A stretch of DNA of 64,000 bases from assembly GCA_036874045.1 (NCBI GenBank), contig CM072338.1:13375001-13439000 (forward strand), read 5' to 3'. The DNA is from Cymodocea nodosa. Its lineage: Eukaryota; Streptophyta; Magnoliopsida; Alismatales; Cymodoceaceae. Shown one piece after another: positions 45,601-58,214 of the stretch. The number at the start of each line of letters is the position of its first letter. Within the stretch, counting starts at the first letter, position 1. The translations under genes were made by a program, and so were the position numbers. Under the pieces are notes generated by a model, which searched no databases, was not told the DNA's origin, and saw nothing but the letters and a program-made list of their open reading frames with translations.

Positions 45601-47215
45601 AATATTTACTATTAAAATATTTCGTTTGATCATGAAACACTCAAGGACTTATAGAACGTTTTCTTTCTTCAAACCATACACCTTTGACAGATTATTGGAA
45701 TCCTCAAAGCCAATCTACTGCTCTACATAGACTTCTTTAAGCAGGCCTTCACGTAGGAATGTCGATTTTACGTCTAGTTGATATATCTTCCAATTAAATT
45801 CAAAGCCAATCTGATTGTGTCTTGATGAGCTACTGGAGCAAAGTTATTCATGTAATCTATCATGTATTCATCATGCACATAGCCTTTCACCACTAAACGA
45901 GCTTTATGCTTGTGTATGGACCCATCGGGATTATATTTGATCCATTTGAACACCCACTCAACTCCAATTATCTTTTTATCTACAGGTTTATCAACCAAGT
46001 ACCATGTATCTGATTTTCAAATCATTTCTAGTTCTTCCATCGCTCCTTTCTGGTGAGGACTTTGCAAAAGCTTGCGTAACAAAAATGGATTCAACATCAG
46101 CAACCATTTGCATGGGCATAAATATTAGTTAGGGATCTAGTCCCTCTTACTAAGATTGTCGCTTCGTCACTTTCAAAATCTAGTTCAAAGTGCTCAAGGT
46201 TGAGCATCTTGTGGAGTTGTTGACAAACTTGGTAATTGAGTTGGATCCTTTATGTCCCACTCCCATTCTTTGTCTTCAAAAAAATTTCAAATCTATTGAA
46301 ATAGTCACTTTATAGGATTGTAGACATGATAAGCCTTTGATACTTTACTGAAGCCAATAAAAATTCCATCTATGGTTGTTGCTGCATGTTGTTCTCAACT
46401 TGCATATCACTGCTTCGTGACCCACTTGATTACACCACATACATTAGGCATCTAATCTTCGCCAACATTTGGAGGGATGATGTCCCTTTTTATTGTAGTA
46501 TCTACATGAGGATAATTCTTCCTTTGAGATGGTTGTTTGATACCAGTAACCACCTCCTTTTCAATTGAATTTTCAACATTCTTCTTTGCAAATTTCTTCT
46601 TGAAGGTGTTTTTAAACAAATCACGAGTATTCTCTAGCATGGTGATAGAAGCCTCATACTTCTCCAACACAATAACCAAGATTTTTTCAACTATACGTGA
46701 ATCAAGAAAGGTAGTACCCAACAAACGTACCTTATTAGCTATTGAAAGTAGTTTATCAATATACTCCTTGATCGTACCAAATTCCTTCATCCAAAGCAAC
46801 TCAAATTCATGCACCAAATTGAGGAGCTTCGTACCCTTGATTTGATCTTCGCTTGCAAACTCTATTCTTAAATAATCCTAAAGTTCTTTTATAGCAAAGA
46901 GTGGCATTACCCTTACAAAAATGTTTGGAGTGATGACCAAAAACAACACTGATTTGGCCTTGGCTTTTCTTAGTTCTCGCTTCTTTGTATTCTTCAATTG
47001 CACCATGGTTGGATTCTTTGGGAGATTTGGTATTGGGTAGTCATTCTCCACCGCTTACCAAAGGTCAAGGCCTTCAAGATAAGCTTGCATCTAGAATCCA
47101 ATGTTGATGGTTATCATCATCAAACTTGGGCAGACTTAACTAGTTCAAGGTTGATTCCACATCCATCATGATCGCCAAAGCTTTAATACCAACTTGTAGC
47201 AAGGTGTCGAATCAA
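45600..47215 (-). pseudogene. Ty1/copia gag-pol remnant upstream of the CBSX gene
   Basis: On the minus strand a primer-site-like TTGGTATTAAAGC lies near 47,190. Gag follows: KKRELRKAKAKSVLFL, HEFELLWMKEFGTIKEYIDK and DSRIVEKILVIV (46,452-47,000), which fits the UBN2 gag family. The frame then jumps to the integrase tail GIFIGFSKVSKAYHVYNP (about 46,350-46,300) and RT: IIGVEWVFKWIKYNPDGSI, HKARLVVKGY, NNFAPVAHQDTIRLALN (45,774-45,998), a LDVKSTFL-like block and EVYVEQ. Protease and most of integrase are missing. No LTR pair was identified. Confidence 0.82.
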
Positions 47216-47949
47216 TTGGTTTGATGATTAGTTACTACAAACTATATTAAATGTCTTCCTATGAGTGATCGACAAACTTCACCTTAAAGATGGTCTTCAA
47301 TTTTTTCGATGGAAAAGAGTGGTTTGTTAAAGGAAAAGAGAAGCATAGTAGCAAGAAACACTACTTATTATAAATAGGAATAAAAAAAGGATGCATTTAG
47401 AGTCTATTTATATACTTAGAATTTGAATTTCATAGAGTTTGAATTCTAATGGAATTTAAATTCTGTAAAATTTGAATTTTAATAGAATTTGAATTCTAAT
47501 GAAATTTGAATTCTATAGAATTTAACAGAAAGAATTTGAAATCTAAGTATTTGTGTACGTTCAGGAATTTGACAAAAATTAAAATTTAGGTGTTTGTGCA
47601 CATGACAAAATTAATTTTTAATGAAATAGCTAATTAAAGTAATTAGTGAAAACGTAATTAATTAATGAATGAATTACTTACATTAATAAATTAACATATT
47701 ACTAAATTAAATCTTTATATGTCTTTTATCAATTAATTAAGTATATCATTATTCTATGTAGACCATCCTTGTATTCTATTTATTCTATATAAAGTTAAAT
47801 CAAAAATTACAAAAATTGACACATCTTAGTTATATTTCTTGTTTAAAGTGACAAAAGGTAAATTATATTATTAAATTTTATATTTCATTTGAAGGTATAA
47901 AAAAGATATATTACAATAAATATGCTCATTATGATGTTTATAATACTCT

Positions 47950-49180
47950 CATTCACAACCATCCTACATTGCATTCATGATGTTTTCATGAAATTTATCT
48001 GCAATTTCTTTTCTTTGCTCTTGTGTGTTGTGTGTTGTTCCCAATAATGTTAACTATTTCATATTTCCCTTCTATATTTGTAGTCTTCAATTTATACATC
48101 ATGTTCATGTTCTTGTACTTTATCTTCAAGATCTTGATATAAGTCTATTTTATCTGCTTTACGAATGAAGTTGTGAATTAAAAAATATACTAACATTATT
48201 TTTGCTTGAGTTGTAAAATGGAATGACATATATCCTCATAATATTACAAAATAATGTTTGACTACTCCAAATGTATGTTGAATTACTATCCTCAATTGCA
48301 AATGTTTATAGTTGAAGTATTCCACTACATTTACTGGTTGTCGATTTCTTTCATATTCTGATAAGTGACATTGAATATCTCAAAATAGACATATAAACTC
48401 AAGCCTATTTGGAAATTTAGCATCAACTAAGTAAAATTTACCTGCATGTATTTGAATATCATTTGAAATAAGTTTAATTTTAATTAACAAGTGAAACAAA
48501 GGTAAATCATAAGTACTATACCTCGTGGTACTTACAAACCATTGCATTGACTTGTCGCATCTAAAAGGAGTCAAGCATTAGTAGCTAAACCTTCCCACCC
48601 ACTAAGAACATAAGTAAATTTCATATCAAAATTACATGCAACTAATACGTTTTGTGACAATTCACATTTTCTGTTCCTAAATCGTGCATTCTACTTTCCA
48701 TAAATTGTGGCTTTAATGTATGTACCATTAATAACACCTATACAATCCTACTCATACTAAAAATAAATTTAATTAATATATAAATGAATAACATCAAATA
48801 TCAAAATTATTATAAATATTGAAATGTGTATCTTGAAGTATGAATAAACATTAACGTCATTCTGAATCCGATTATGTGTAGCAACTTCATGTTTAGCTAA
48901 AAGCATATCACCTATTTTTAATATAGCATTAACCATTTCATTAAAATATGTACTAACAGTCCATGCTAAGTGATGAAAATACTCTTTGGTTACTTCATAC
49001 CTCTAATTTTGTCCAACTATCACTAAAAAAATAGCAAGTTTCTCCTCTACATTCATATTTCTTAATAATCTACAAAATTGTGAAAAAATATTTTGACTCA
49101 TTCGATAAATTTTTCTGCAATTGTATGTTTGATATGGTAATGATATATCTAACAATCTTTGTATATATTTCGCTCATTCC
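47950..49180 (-). pseudogene. PIF/Harbinger transposase (DDE_Tnp_4 type)
   Basis: Minus-strand translation with stops. The N-terminal part reads RKIYRMSQNIFSQFCRLLR and VEEKLAIFLVIVGQN, then YEVTKEYFHHLAWTVSTYF (about 49,110-48,930). The catalytic core begins DCIGVINGTYIKATIYGK (about 48,747), where family members have DCIGAIDGTH; the Asp of the IDG block is Asn here. It continues FRNRKCELSQNVLVACNFDM, KFTYVLSGWEGLATNA (usual form HDSRVL). The C-terminus NTQEQRKEIADKF ends near 47,955 and matches the fragment at 4,221-4,401. The enzyme cuts and moves the element with its Myb-like partner. In-frame stops and the changed catalytic residue indicate a dead copy. Confidence 0.82.
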
Positions 49181-50474
49181 GTGTTGTATATGCGAAGGAT
49201 GGATGTTTGCATCCCATTTACACCAATTTCACATAGAAATTGCCATGTTCTCAATATAACTTTTCTTTTTTTCTTCCTTCATTCTTCATCTTCATTAATA
49301 ATGGACATAGACATCTTCATAAATTCCAATCCATGCATCTATACCCATCATATCAATTATAACTTAATAAAGAAAACATAACAATAGCATACAATTAAAT
49401 AAAAAAAGCAACCAATGCACACATCAACAAAATGTTTACAACATGTTCCATAACATTTAAAGGATAACACAAGTGAAATAAAATTCAAACATGTCCAACA
49501 TAAGTGACAAAGTTCATATGAAAAAAACACATCATTTCAAATTAAACTTTAGCCATAAAGTTCTTATATTCTGTAGTAGACACCTAAATTGATTCTTCTT
49601 TGATTCTATCTCCAATAATTGCATTACCTTGTATTTCTCTTCTTTTGTAAGATCTGTAAGTGAAAGTAAAATAGTGAAAACATCATTTTCTTCACAATCT
49701 TTTTTCTCTAACAATTTCATCTTCCTCTCTATGTATGTTAATTTTCTTTCTTCAATACGTTATGTAAATGTCATCTTTTCCTTTTTAAATCGATATCATG
49801 TTCTCTTGTAGTTGTATGACACACTTTATGTATGTCATTTTCCTCGTATTTTCTTCTATATCCTCACTAAAATAATTCATAAGTGACACACCAACATACT
49901 TCATTGTAATTGCCATAAGTTGTGATTCAACATGTGGACGTGGACGTTTTCCTTTCCTACATGAGTCTACATCATTCAAACTAGGAGAAGGAGCTTGAGT
50001 AAGAGAAGAACCTTGAATAGGAGAAGCATCTTGAGTTTTAACCTCAAATTCCATAACATTTTGTGTAAAAGGTACATTATCAAGGTCATTTGTCTCTTCA
50101 TTCAAGTTCACAACTGTTCTCAGATTTGTTGTACTCATTTTAGTCGAACCTATTACAAGATTTTCTTCAAATATTATTTGAAGCTGATCATATATGGGAC
50201 ATGTCTTGCCCTTGTACTATGTACACTCTTGATGAATCTATTAGAAAACAATATATTAATATAAATTATAAGCTAATCAGATGTTAAATTTAATTTCGAA
50301 AAAAATTTAACTGTAACAAAATCATCCCAAACTTCTTTTAGGATATCAGTATGTTCATGAATGTAGTTCCATCTCCAACCATTTTATGCACCAATCTTGA
50401 TATAAATCTTGTACATTTATCATCATGTTTTCATTCAACTATCGATATTTTTCTTTTAGATGTTACCTATTTGG

Positions 50475-50570
50475 ATCTCCAGCACAGCACTAGAAAACTT
50501 GTATGGATCTCCAACACGGCACTAGAAAAACTTGATTGATTACCCAGCAACGCGCTAGAAAACTTGTTTT
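50475..50570. repeat. Triplicated motif at the 3' end of the solo LTR
   Basis: Three near-identical units of about 33-37 bp built on GGATCTCCAGCACAGCACTAGAAAACTTG. The LTR at 7,195-9,357 has only one corresponding motif near its end (about 9,322-9,352). Confidence 0.8.
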
Positions 50571-50802
50571 TGTTAACTTCTGTTTTTACTTAGTTAATTT
50601 ATCTTTATGTCTATTCCTTTTTAGAATTAAACAAACAACCTTTCACACAAATTAGATATTAATTCCAATTTGTATTTTAACTGTAAGTACACAGTGTCTA
50701 TTGTATTAGTGTGCAAGTATAGGTCGATCCCATAGGGAATTGCTTAAGAATTGAGAACTATTCCGTTTTTAACAATCAAATTTATATATTCAATAAGCTC
50801 TC

Positions 50803-50892
50803 CGTTGAGTTATAGTTAACTCAACGAACTAAGTTCGTTGAGTTATGGTTAACTCAACGGACTAACCTCGTGGACTTAAGTTAACTTTACGA
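50803..50892. repeat. Hairpin trio in the solo LTR
   Basis: CTCCGTTGAGTTATAGTTAA with AACTCAACGAAC, TTCGTTGAGTTATGG with TTAACTCAACGG, and CTCGTGGACTTAAG with TTAACTTTACGAG. Same set as at 9,000-9,095 in the reverse direction. Confidence 0.75.
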
Positions 50893-52999
50893 GTATATCT
50901 TTCTTATTTAATACTACTATTTACAGAGGAATTCGACCAACCATTGGGCAGTTCCACAGATTATAAATAACATCAATTAAGCTCTTTAATGTTAGTAAAC
51001 ACTGGATTTATCATTAGGCAATACTAACATTCAGATAATTCAAACAGTAACCATTAAAATCTTTAAGTCTTTTGAACTAACCAATTTCAGTAAACTGTAA
51101 AACTAAAACAAACATAAAACAATCACAACACTGACAAAGATAACATTAATCACGATACAAAACAAACAATACAACACTCAAATACAAAAATACAAACACA
51201 GATAAGTTGTTTTTGGTATTTTTGTTTTGATATGAACATGGAAATGGGCGAAAGGTGAAATGTAAAGTAATCTCAGTTGACAGTAAATACTTCCGTCACT
51301 ACATGCGACGCGATTACACCACTAAAAATTAAACCACTTACAATTCTGTCTCCTCTCCCTATAGAATCGCGAGTCCAGAATTACAAGATGATCTCCTCTT
51401 CAGCATATAGGCATCAACCAAAAGCCAAGGCTAGAAGCTTTATGATCTCTTGAGATATGAGTCGACGCTTGATGAAAATAGCTTCCCTTCTCGCGACGCG
51501 ATCACTCCTCATAGTGGTTGTCAAACACTGTGTTTAGCTCAGAATCGACCCGACATCAGGAAAGTATCCTCACAAACCTCTGATGATTGGTGATTATGGT
51601 GGTTATGGTGGTTATGATGGTGGTGATGATGGTTGGTGTGGTACTTCAGAGAATTGTCAACATTGATCCTCCTCTACACACACTGGCCACACCCATCGAT
51701 CACACCCACTTCTTTTTCTTCTTTTCTTTTATATTTCTTCAATGGTAACTGCTTCTACTTGAATGGTTAGTTGGATTTCCTTCATTCATATCAACGACGA
51801 TGATTTATTCTCCCTTCGACGAGTGAATTCCTACGTGATACGTGCGATCGTGATTTTTTTCTTCCAACTGCCCTATTTCTACAACCACTACAGTGGCATA
51901 TTAGAAAATAAATGGTCTGTGGAGTTACAGATAACTCAACGGACTTTCTTCGTTGATTTAACTATAAAACACGTGCAATAAAGAAATAAGCTGCTAACAT
52001 AACGCGTTACCTTAGTGTGTATTCATGTAACTCAATGCGTACAGTTATGTTAACTTAACGAGTTAAACATGTGCATCTCACGTAATATACTAAAACATTT
52101 AAATTCAACACGTGCATAATTCTATCTTAACAAATTCAAATATTTCAGACACTTACGAACTTAAACTATCCGATGCTCAGATGCATTTCGGATAGTTACA
52201 GATAACCTTCCGAAAATCCACTTAAGTCATGCATTATGGTTTCGACATGTGTACTTCAGGAAATAATAAAATATTCTTTTAAAACATAACTGTTCGGTAA
52301 TTTAAACATAACTCTTCGGTACATGTTTGGTATGTTAAACATAACTATCCAAAATAACAGAAAATTTAGATACTTAAGAATTTCATAGCCTACAATTTAT
52401 CGACAGTTCAGAAATGTACTAAATTAACATTAATTCCTTGGAATTATGTAGATTCTTTCATTAAAGCATATAATAGTGCAATTATAACATAATGACTTAA
52501 TTCTCATATGATAAGCTAAATATTATACAATTAATCATCATTTAACCGTTAATATTATACATGTTTTCATTCTAAACATTACCTTTTATTTCTTTATTGT
52601 AATCGTCGATTACTTTTAGTCGAGTATCAACTCGTATCTTTCCATCAAAAAATTTACCATTACCCTCCTTAATAGCATCACATACCATTGTTAATATCAT
52701 CTCATCTGCTTTAACACTCTAATTAAAATAGGATCTTCCACTAACTTTTTTGTTTTTATTTCCTAGGAATGCACATATCAACAAAATAAAAAATGCACCA
52801 TAAGATAGAAATGCACATTAGATACACTATAATATTAGATTCACATATAAAAAAATACCTAACTATTTGAATGATATACTAGGGAAAAAGAATTTTTAGA
52901 AAGGTAAAATGATGTACTTTTATGAAAATCTAGCAAGCAAAGTTTTGCATGATTTTTCTCAAGATTCTACAAGCATTTGCATTCATACTAACAACTAAA

Positions 53000-53760
53000 T
53001 GCAATGAAATTCAATGAAATGAATGCTAATTGATACAACACAAACTTCAGTAATATAAGAAAAATGGACTGAAAATTGAGGTGCTTAGCTTGATATTGAA
53101 CACCCAGTATGATAGTATATATTAGCATGAGAATAATAATAATTATTATTATTATCATTATTAAATACATATTTATCATTTTTAAAATTTTCCATGAATA
53201 TGAACATTGATATTGATTGTACGCTGCATTTTAATTTTAAAAAAATCCTAGAAACTAAATTGAAGTAATTTTATTTTTTTATGTGTGAACCATATCTTAC
53301 TTTATCTTATGCTAGAGTTTGAAGTTGAAATCCAGGGTTTTTTTGACAAGATCTGGGTTTGCACACCTTCTTTAAGTTTCTATGTTTCCGCCGATACTCA
53401 ATATTGAGACGATACTCAATACAATACGAATATTTCAAACAGTGATGCTAACAACTAATCCTATACAAGTTTTTGCTCACTTGCTTAAGTTCCTCCTTGT
53501 CCCATGCATCATCCATGTTCCCCAGCCACCTCATTGTTTTCTTCCATTATCGGCATTTGTACCCAGGACCAACAAAGTGGCTCAAGCAGAATATCTATGT
53601 AACTAGTCCATGAATTTAATAAATTACAAAATATGTATTGAGATTCAGTTGATTTTCAGAAACTAAACGACTGTTTTTTCACCTATCGTGGTAGAAAGAA
53701 CAATCATAATCATCTCCCCCGACCCACAAAAAAAAAAAGAAACAAAAATTGTTCATGAAA
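53000..53760. other. Harbinger interior without recognised gene
   Basis: AT-rich with an ATT-rich simple run at 53,130-53,162. No protein motif seen. By position it corresponds to the leader between minisatellite and Myb-like gene. Confidence 0.4.
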
Positions 53761-53769
53761 CAAGATAAA

Positions 53770-54560
53770 TGGGTACCCAACGTTCGAGCAGGAATTGCGA
53801 TGGAGAGGAATGTACCCTTCCACCACGCGAACAGGCGAAACGACGGTCGAGCAGACTATTGGTCATAGAGACGATCGTAGTGGACCGCGAGGAGTTCGCA
53901 AGGCAAACCAGTGAACAAACGTCGGCGGACCTTGTGCGGAGAGGCAGACTGGCGAATGTGAGGAGACGACCAGGAGGAGTTTGCAAGCGGACCAGAGTAA
54001 ACAAACTTCGGCAGACTAGCGACCGTAGTGGACCGTGAGGAGACGACTGTAGTGGATCGCGAGGAGTTCGTGAGGCAGACCGGTGAACAAACGTCGGCGG
54101 ACACTGTGTGGGGAGGCCAACTGGCGAACGCGAGGAGACGACCGCGAGGAGTTCGCAAGCGGACCAGTGAACAAACTTCGACGGACCTTGTGCGGAGAGG
54201 CGGACTAGCGACCGCAGTGGACTGTGAGGAGACAACCGCAGTGGATTGTGAGGAGACGACCGCGAGAAGTTCGCAAGGCAGACCAGTGAACAAACTTCGG
54301 CGGACCTTGTGCGAAGAGGCGGATTGGCGACCGTAGTGGACCGCGAGGAGTTTGCGAGGCAAACCGGTGAACAAACTTCGACGGACCCTGTGCGAAGAGG
54401 AAGACTAGCGAACGCAAGGAGACGAGTGCAGTGGACCCTGTGCGGAGACGACCGCAACAAGTTCGCGAGCGGAAGATGGGAGCATTGGGCGGCTGCGTTT
54501 GTGAGTGGAAGATGAGGCGACTGCGTCTATGAGCGGAAGATGGGAGCGTCGAGCGGCTGC
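53770..54560. repeat. GC-rich minisatellite in the long Harbinger element
   Basis: A tandem array whose units combine GAGGAGTTCGCAAGGCAGAC, CAGTGAACAAACTTCGGCGG, ACCTTGTGCGGAGAGGCGGA and CTGGCGACCGTAGTGGAC-like segments in varying order, roughly 80-110 bp apart. Open frames of up to 235 codons cross it on both strands with repeated Arg/Ser/Leu peptides; they follow the repeat and I do not call them genes. It stands out as GC-rich between AT-rich flanks. Confidence 0.8.
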
Positions 54561-54769
54561 GTTTGTGAAGCGGAGCGAGAGAGAACGAGCGTTGGAGAAA
54601 ATGAATTCGTAACTTTTGGGTTAGAAATTTATTTCCTTAATTTTTAAATTATCATTCACAAATATCTTATCATTTAAAATCTAATGAAATTTTTTTTTTA
54701 ATTTTATTAGATTTCAAATGTACAAATCTTAAATAAGTTGAGTCAACATAGGCTGACCCAACTTAGCCT

Positions 54770-55345
54770 GTAGTATATTGGCTTGATCCTAAAAATCAGG
54801 CTAGGTTGGATTGATAAATTTTAAGATTTCAGTCCACAGGGTGGGTCAGGTTGACCCCAACCTGACCCATAGGTATAATTTATAAAATCTATATTTAAGC
54901 ATATAAATGATTTATAATTTATACATGATGTATTATGATTTATTAAATTAGTAAATGCATGTAGTAATTACATACGTTCAATTTTCATTTAATTTAACAA
55001 ATTTTAAAAATATAGCAATATATATGACGATAATAAGCTGAAAATAATCAATAAATAAAAATATAATATATAAAAAAAGCATGTAAAAATTATAAACAAT
55101 ATATAAAAATAAAAAAAAGTATAATAAATGTATAAATAAAAATATATTATTAATAACATATAAAAAATAAACTAACTAAAAAATAAAAATAAAATAATAA
55201 ACAAAATATTATAATATATATTAATAAAAATTAGATTTAATTTAATATATTTACTACAAAAATACATAAATATTTTAAAAATTAAAAAAAAAAAAAAAAT
55301 TTATCTTACTAACCTGTGGGCTGGCCCAACCCGTCTCTATCATTG
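54770..55345. mobile_element. Possible hAT-type MITE with AT-rich core
   Basis: The left part holds CAACCTGACCCATAGGT followed by AT-rich DNA. The right end inverted reads GGGTTGGGCCAGCCCACAGG followed by AT-rich DNA. Similar GGGTTGGG/CCAACCC-rich ends are common on small plant hAT elements. The core (54,890-55,310) is almost pure A and T. No target duplication was found, so this is tentative. Confidence 0.35.
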
Positions 55346-56290
55346 AAGCAACAAGGTTTGATGCGAGAAGTAAGAAGTTTCTCTACCATTGAAGTTCTTC
55401 AACCTTTCTTTGTAAGTCACTCGTTAACCGTCACCCGTCTGTCGATGCGAGAAGCTCTTCCCTGCACATTTATCTATTAGTCATTGTTGACTTTTTTTCA
55501 TTCACTTTCATGAGATTTATTAAAAACAGTTCATGCATTTTCAACGGTAGATGTTTTTTAATTGTTTCATGTTTCGTCTCCCCTCTTGAAGACAAGGACG
55601 AGCTCCAAAGATTTCAATTTTTCTTTAAGATTAAATTGCTCTGGCTGTATTCTTCTTGATTTGACTCATTCAATAACAACTAATTTTCTTCACTTGTTGA
55701 AGGTTTTTCTTTTTCGTAATGAGGTAGGTAGAAGATCCAACTTTTGGTGACAACTAGTTTTCATTTTGTTCTAATGTTTTAAATAATTTCACGTTTAATA
55801 TTCTGTTGTTGAGGGACATAAAGAATAATAAATACAGCCGCATATCTGTCTTTTTCTTGTTTCCATGTTGTTGTTATAATTCCATCTAGTTGTTGGGCAC
55901 ATTCCCTGTCATTTAACCGTAATAACTTTTGGTCCAGTGGACAGTTTCTGATTTTAGTATTTTTGTTTGGGTTTGAGTTTAAATTAAAATCTCTTCTAGA
56001 TTTCATAAAATAACAAAAGAGTTCTGGTGGTCATCCATTGAAGTACAAACCAGTCTTCTCTTGCTAGCCATTAAAAATTGTAAAAAATAATTTCGGTGTT
56101 AAGTATGAATATCTCTTTTAATTTTAAAGATATCGTCCTATCACGTAATATTCAAAAAAAAACATTTCTTTCTATCCTACGTTTTTCATGGATTCTTCTT
56201 TCTATCTTCCTTTGGCATAACATGAGATATATTTCTTATACTCTACCTATGAATATGTATGTAGTATTTTATCAAACATAATAGCTAATT
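55346..56290. other. Spacer without recognised gene
   Basis: No motif recognised between the possible MITE and the third Harbinger copy. Confidence 0.4.
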
Positions 56291-56324
56291 TAGGTAACGA
56301 AAATGTTACAGAAATAAATTATTA

Positions 56325-56987
56325 CACTTAGAGTGTAAAAATAGACGAAGAAATATTAACTATTTTAGTTGAATTAGTTAACGAAGGAAACTTAAAAACA
56401 TATGATGATAAAATTCAAATAAAAACATGAAATGAGATAATGGTAAAATACAATGATAATGTAGGTGCAAGAATTATTAAAAAAAATGTTGATGATCCGA
56501 TGAAAACTTGACAGTTGATATACTAAAATTACACAAAGATTGCAAATCAAATTGATTGAGATTGAAATTTTATTTATAAGCACACAGATATTTTGATGAA
56601 AATTGGAATGAATTTGTAAAGGTAATATTTGTTTATAAAATTAAGAACTTTAAGGTGACATATATTTTTTATTTTTCTATTAATTTTTTTTTTTAGGCAT
56701 ATCTAAAATATAAACAATGTAAAGGAAAATTTTATTTGATTTATGAGTAATTAAAAATAACCTTTAGAATAAGTATGACAACAAGAAGTAATAATAGACT
56801 AGTAAACAACATGCAATTTGAAGACAATATTAGGATTTCTAAAGATGATACTTTACATGATGATGTCCTAATATCTACACAAGTTCAATTGAATTCTAAA
56901 TCTAATACAGTAAGGAAAAGCTTCCCTTCAATGATAAATGTTGGTGACATTCTAAAAAGAAGGGTAAATGAGAAAAACCATATATAA
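56325..56987 (+). pseudogene. Myb/SANT-like Harbinger protein remnant
   Basis: KIDEEILTILVELVNEGNLK (about 56,340-56,400) parallels the N-terminal segment at 52,715. IYKHTDILMKIG (about 56,570-56,610) parallels HEHTDILKEVW at 50,330. AYLKYKQCKGKF leads into a 70-codon frame at 56,775-56,987. Several stops interrupt it. Confidence 0.6.
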
Positions 56988-58214
56988 AATTTCAAGAAAT
57001 AATCACATTAGCAATTAAAGATATGGTAAAAGCTTTCTAAGTTATATTACAAGAAAGAAAACATTAGTAGGGTTGAGCAACTTTAAGAGTTACATTGCTT
57101 GAGTGATATGGAGGAAATAAAGATAGGATGAAATAGAAAGTAAACAGAAGTTATTCAACTTTGACTTGATTTGAGTAATAATGAAGTATTTCAATCAATG
57201 AAGTTATTATAGAATGCAAATATATAAGATCAACTTTTTTTGGTTCCAAGCCATGTGCACATGATGTGGTTACAATTTAACATATCTAGTTGAACATATA
57301 TGTTGTAATAAATGAACTTATATTTGCGTGACCTTATTATATATTGTAGTATGTTGAACTTTTGCGTTTAATGTTTTATGATATGTTGTGGTATGTTTAA
57401 TATATGTTGAACTTATATATTATATGTTTGAATTTATGTTGTTGAACTTATATGTTGTTGAATGTTTGAATTAATGTTGTGTTGTAATATTTTTTTTCAT
57501 AGGTTGTAATACTTGTATAATTTGGATGAAAACTAAAACATCTTGTTCATGCACTTTAATTTCAAAAATTCTAATATTTTGATTTGTTAATAATATTATT
57601 TTCAGGTAAAATACATTTGTAAATTGTTTTCTTGCAATATGACAATTAAGGAGGAGGAAGAAGCAGAAAAGAGACAAAAATTTCTTTCTTCTATTTGGAG
57701 TAACTTTTGTACTATTACAATTGCTTGTAATAATAGTTTCATTGCTACAAATTGAATCTTTAGTAAAAAAAAGTCAAAAATACATTTGTAATTATTAGAT
57801 CCTTCTTTATCACATTAAACTTCTAATTGTAAGAAAATATATAAAATGAGTTAACACATATTTATGAAATTTTGTAATTGTTAAGAATGGAAAGAGTAAC
57901 GATAAATAACAAAAATATAATGGTAAAAGAAAAGTTTAGAATTTTTCTTATTACAGTTGGTCAAAATTAAAGGTATGAAGTAACAATAAAGTAGTTTTCT
58001 CATTCTACATTATTAGTTAGTACTTGTTTTAATAAAATAATTGATGTAATAATATGTTTGAGTGATATATTGTTAGCAAAACATTCAATTGTCACTATTT
58101 CTCAGATTCAAAATGATTGTAATGTTTTTCTATATTTTAAGGTATATTTTTATGATTATAATAGTAGTTATGTCAACAATTGATGCATTTTATTTTATGT
58201 AACTTGTTTTGTTT

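Larger units (their letters stand above)
50468..52578 (-). repeat. Solo LTR of the Athila-like family
   Basis: 2,111 bp in reverse orientation, from TGTTTAGAATGAAAAC (right end) to a left end reading TCCAAATA on the minus strand. It is flanked by the perfect duplication TTACC (50,463-50,467 and 52,579-52,583). Sequence blocks match the 5' LTR at 7,195-9,357 throughout, including the hairpins. It carries no primer site or internal region, so it is the product of LTR-LTR recombination. Its inner end has three tandem copies of a motif (see next entry). Confidence 0.9.
49785..52745 (-). pseudogene. Harbinger second protein (Myb/SANT-like), split by the solo LTR
   Basis: The N-terminal half lies right of the solo LTR (about 52,715-52,590): VKADEMILTMVCDAIKEGNG, then RVDTRLKVIDDYNKEI. 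The next part follows left of it (about 50,462-50,280): KISIVE..., FIxRLVHKMVGDGTT-like and, in another phase, HEHTDILKEVWDDF. Then comes the 117-codon C-terminal frame at 49,785-50,138, with an acidic stretch, KGKRPRPHVESQL and LMNYFSEDIEEN. Plant Harbingers encode such a Myb/SANT-like DNA-binding protein beside the transposase. Homologous pieces occur at 56,300-56,987. Confidence 0.65.
47400..54733 (-). mobile_element. Long PIF/Harbinger transposon (reverse orientation), interrupted by a solo LTR
   Basis: The left end GAGTCTATTTATATACTTAG follows TTA (47,397-47,399). The right end near 54,733 is the counterpart, with ATGTACAAATCTTAAA followed by TAA. Both are decayed versions of the GGGGGGGTTTGTGCAC ends of the derivative at 3,377. 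The subterminal bases align at both sides. The left resembles the GAATTC-rich repeats and TTAATTAATTG block of 4,540-4,870. The right resembles 3,384-3,460 and the GAAAATGAATTC segment of 3,509. Inside on the minus strand are a GC-rich minisatellite, a Myb/SANT-like protein and the transposase. Stops in both proteins make it inactive. Confidence 0.8.

Noticed and set aside
53753-54460. 235-codon minus-strand frame and overlapping frames on both strands
   Set aside because: All follow the Harbinger minisatellite. Peptides repeat with the DNA unit, and both strands are open at once, which points to composition and not coding.
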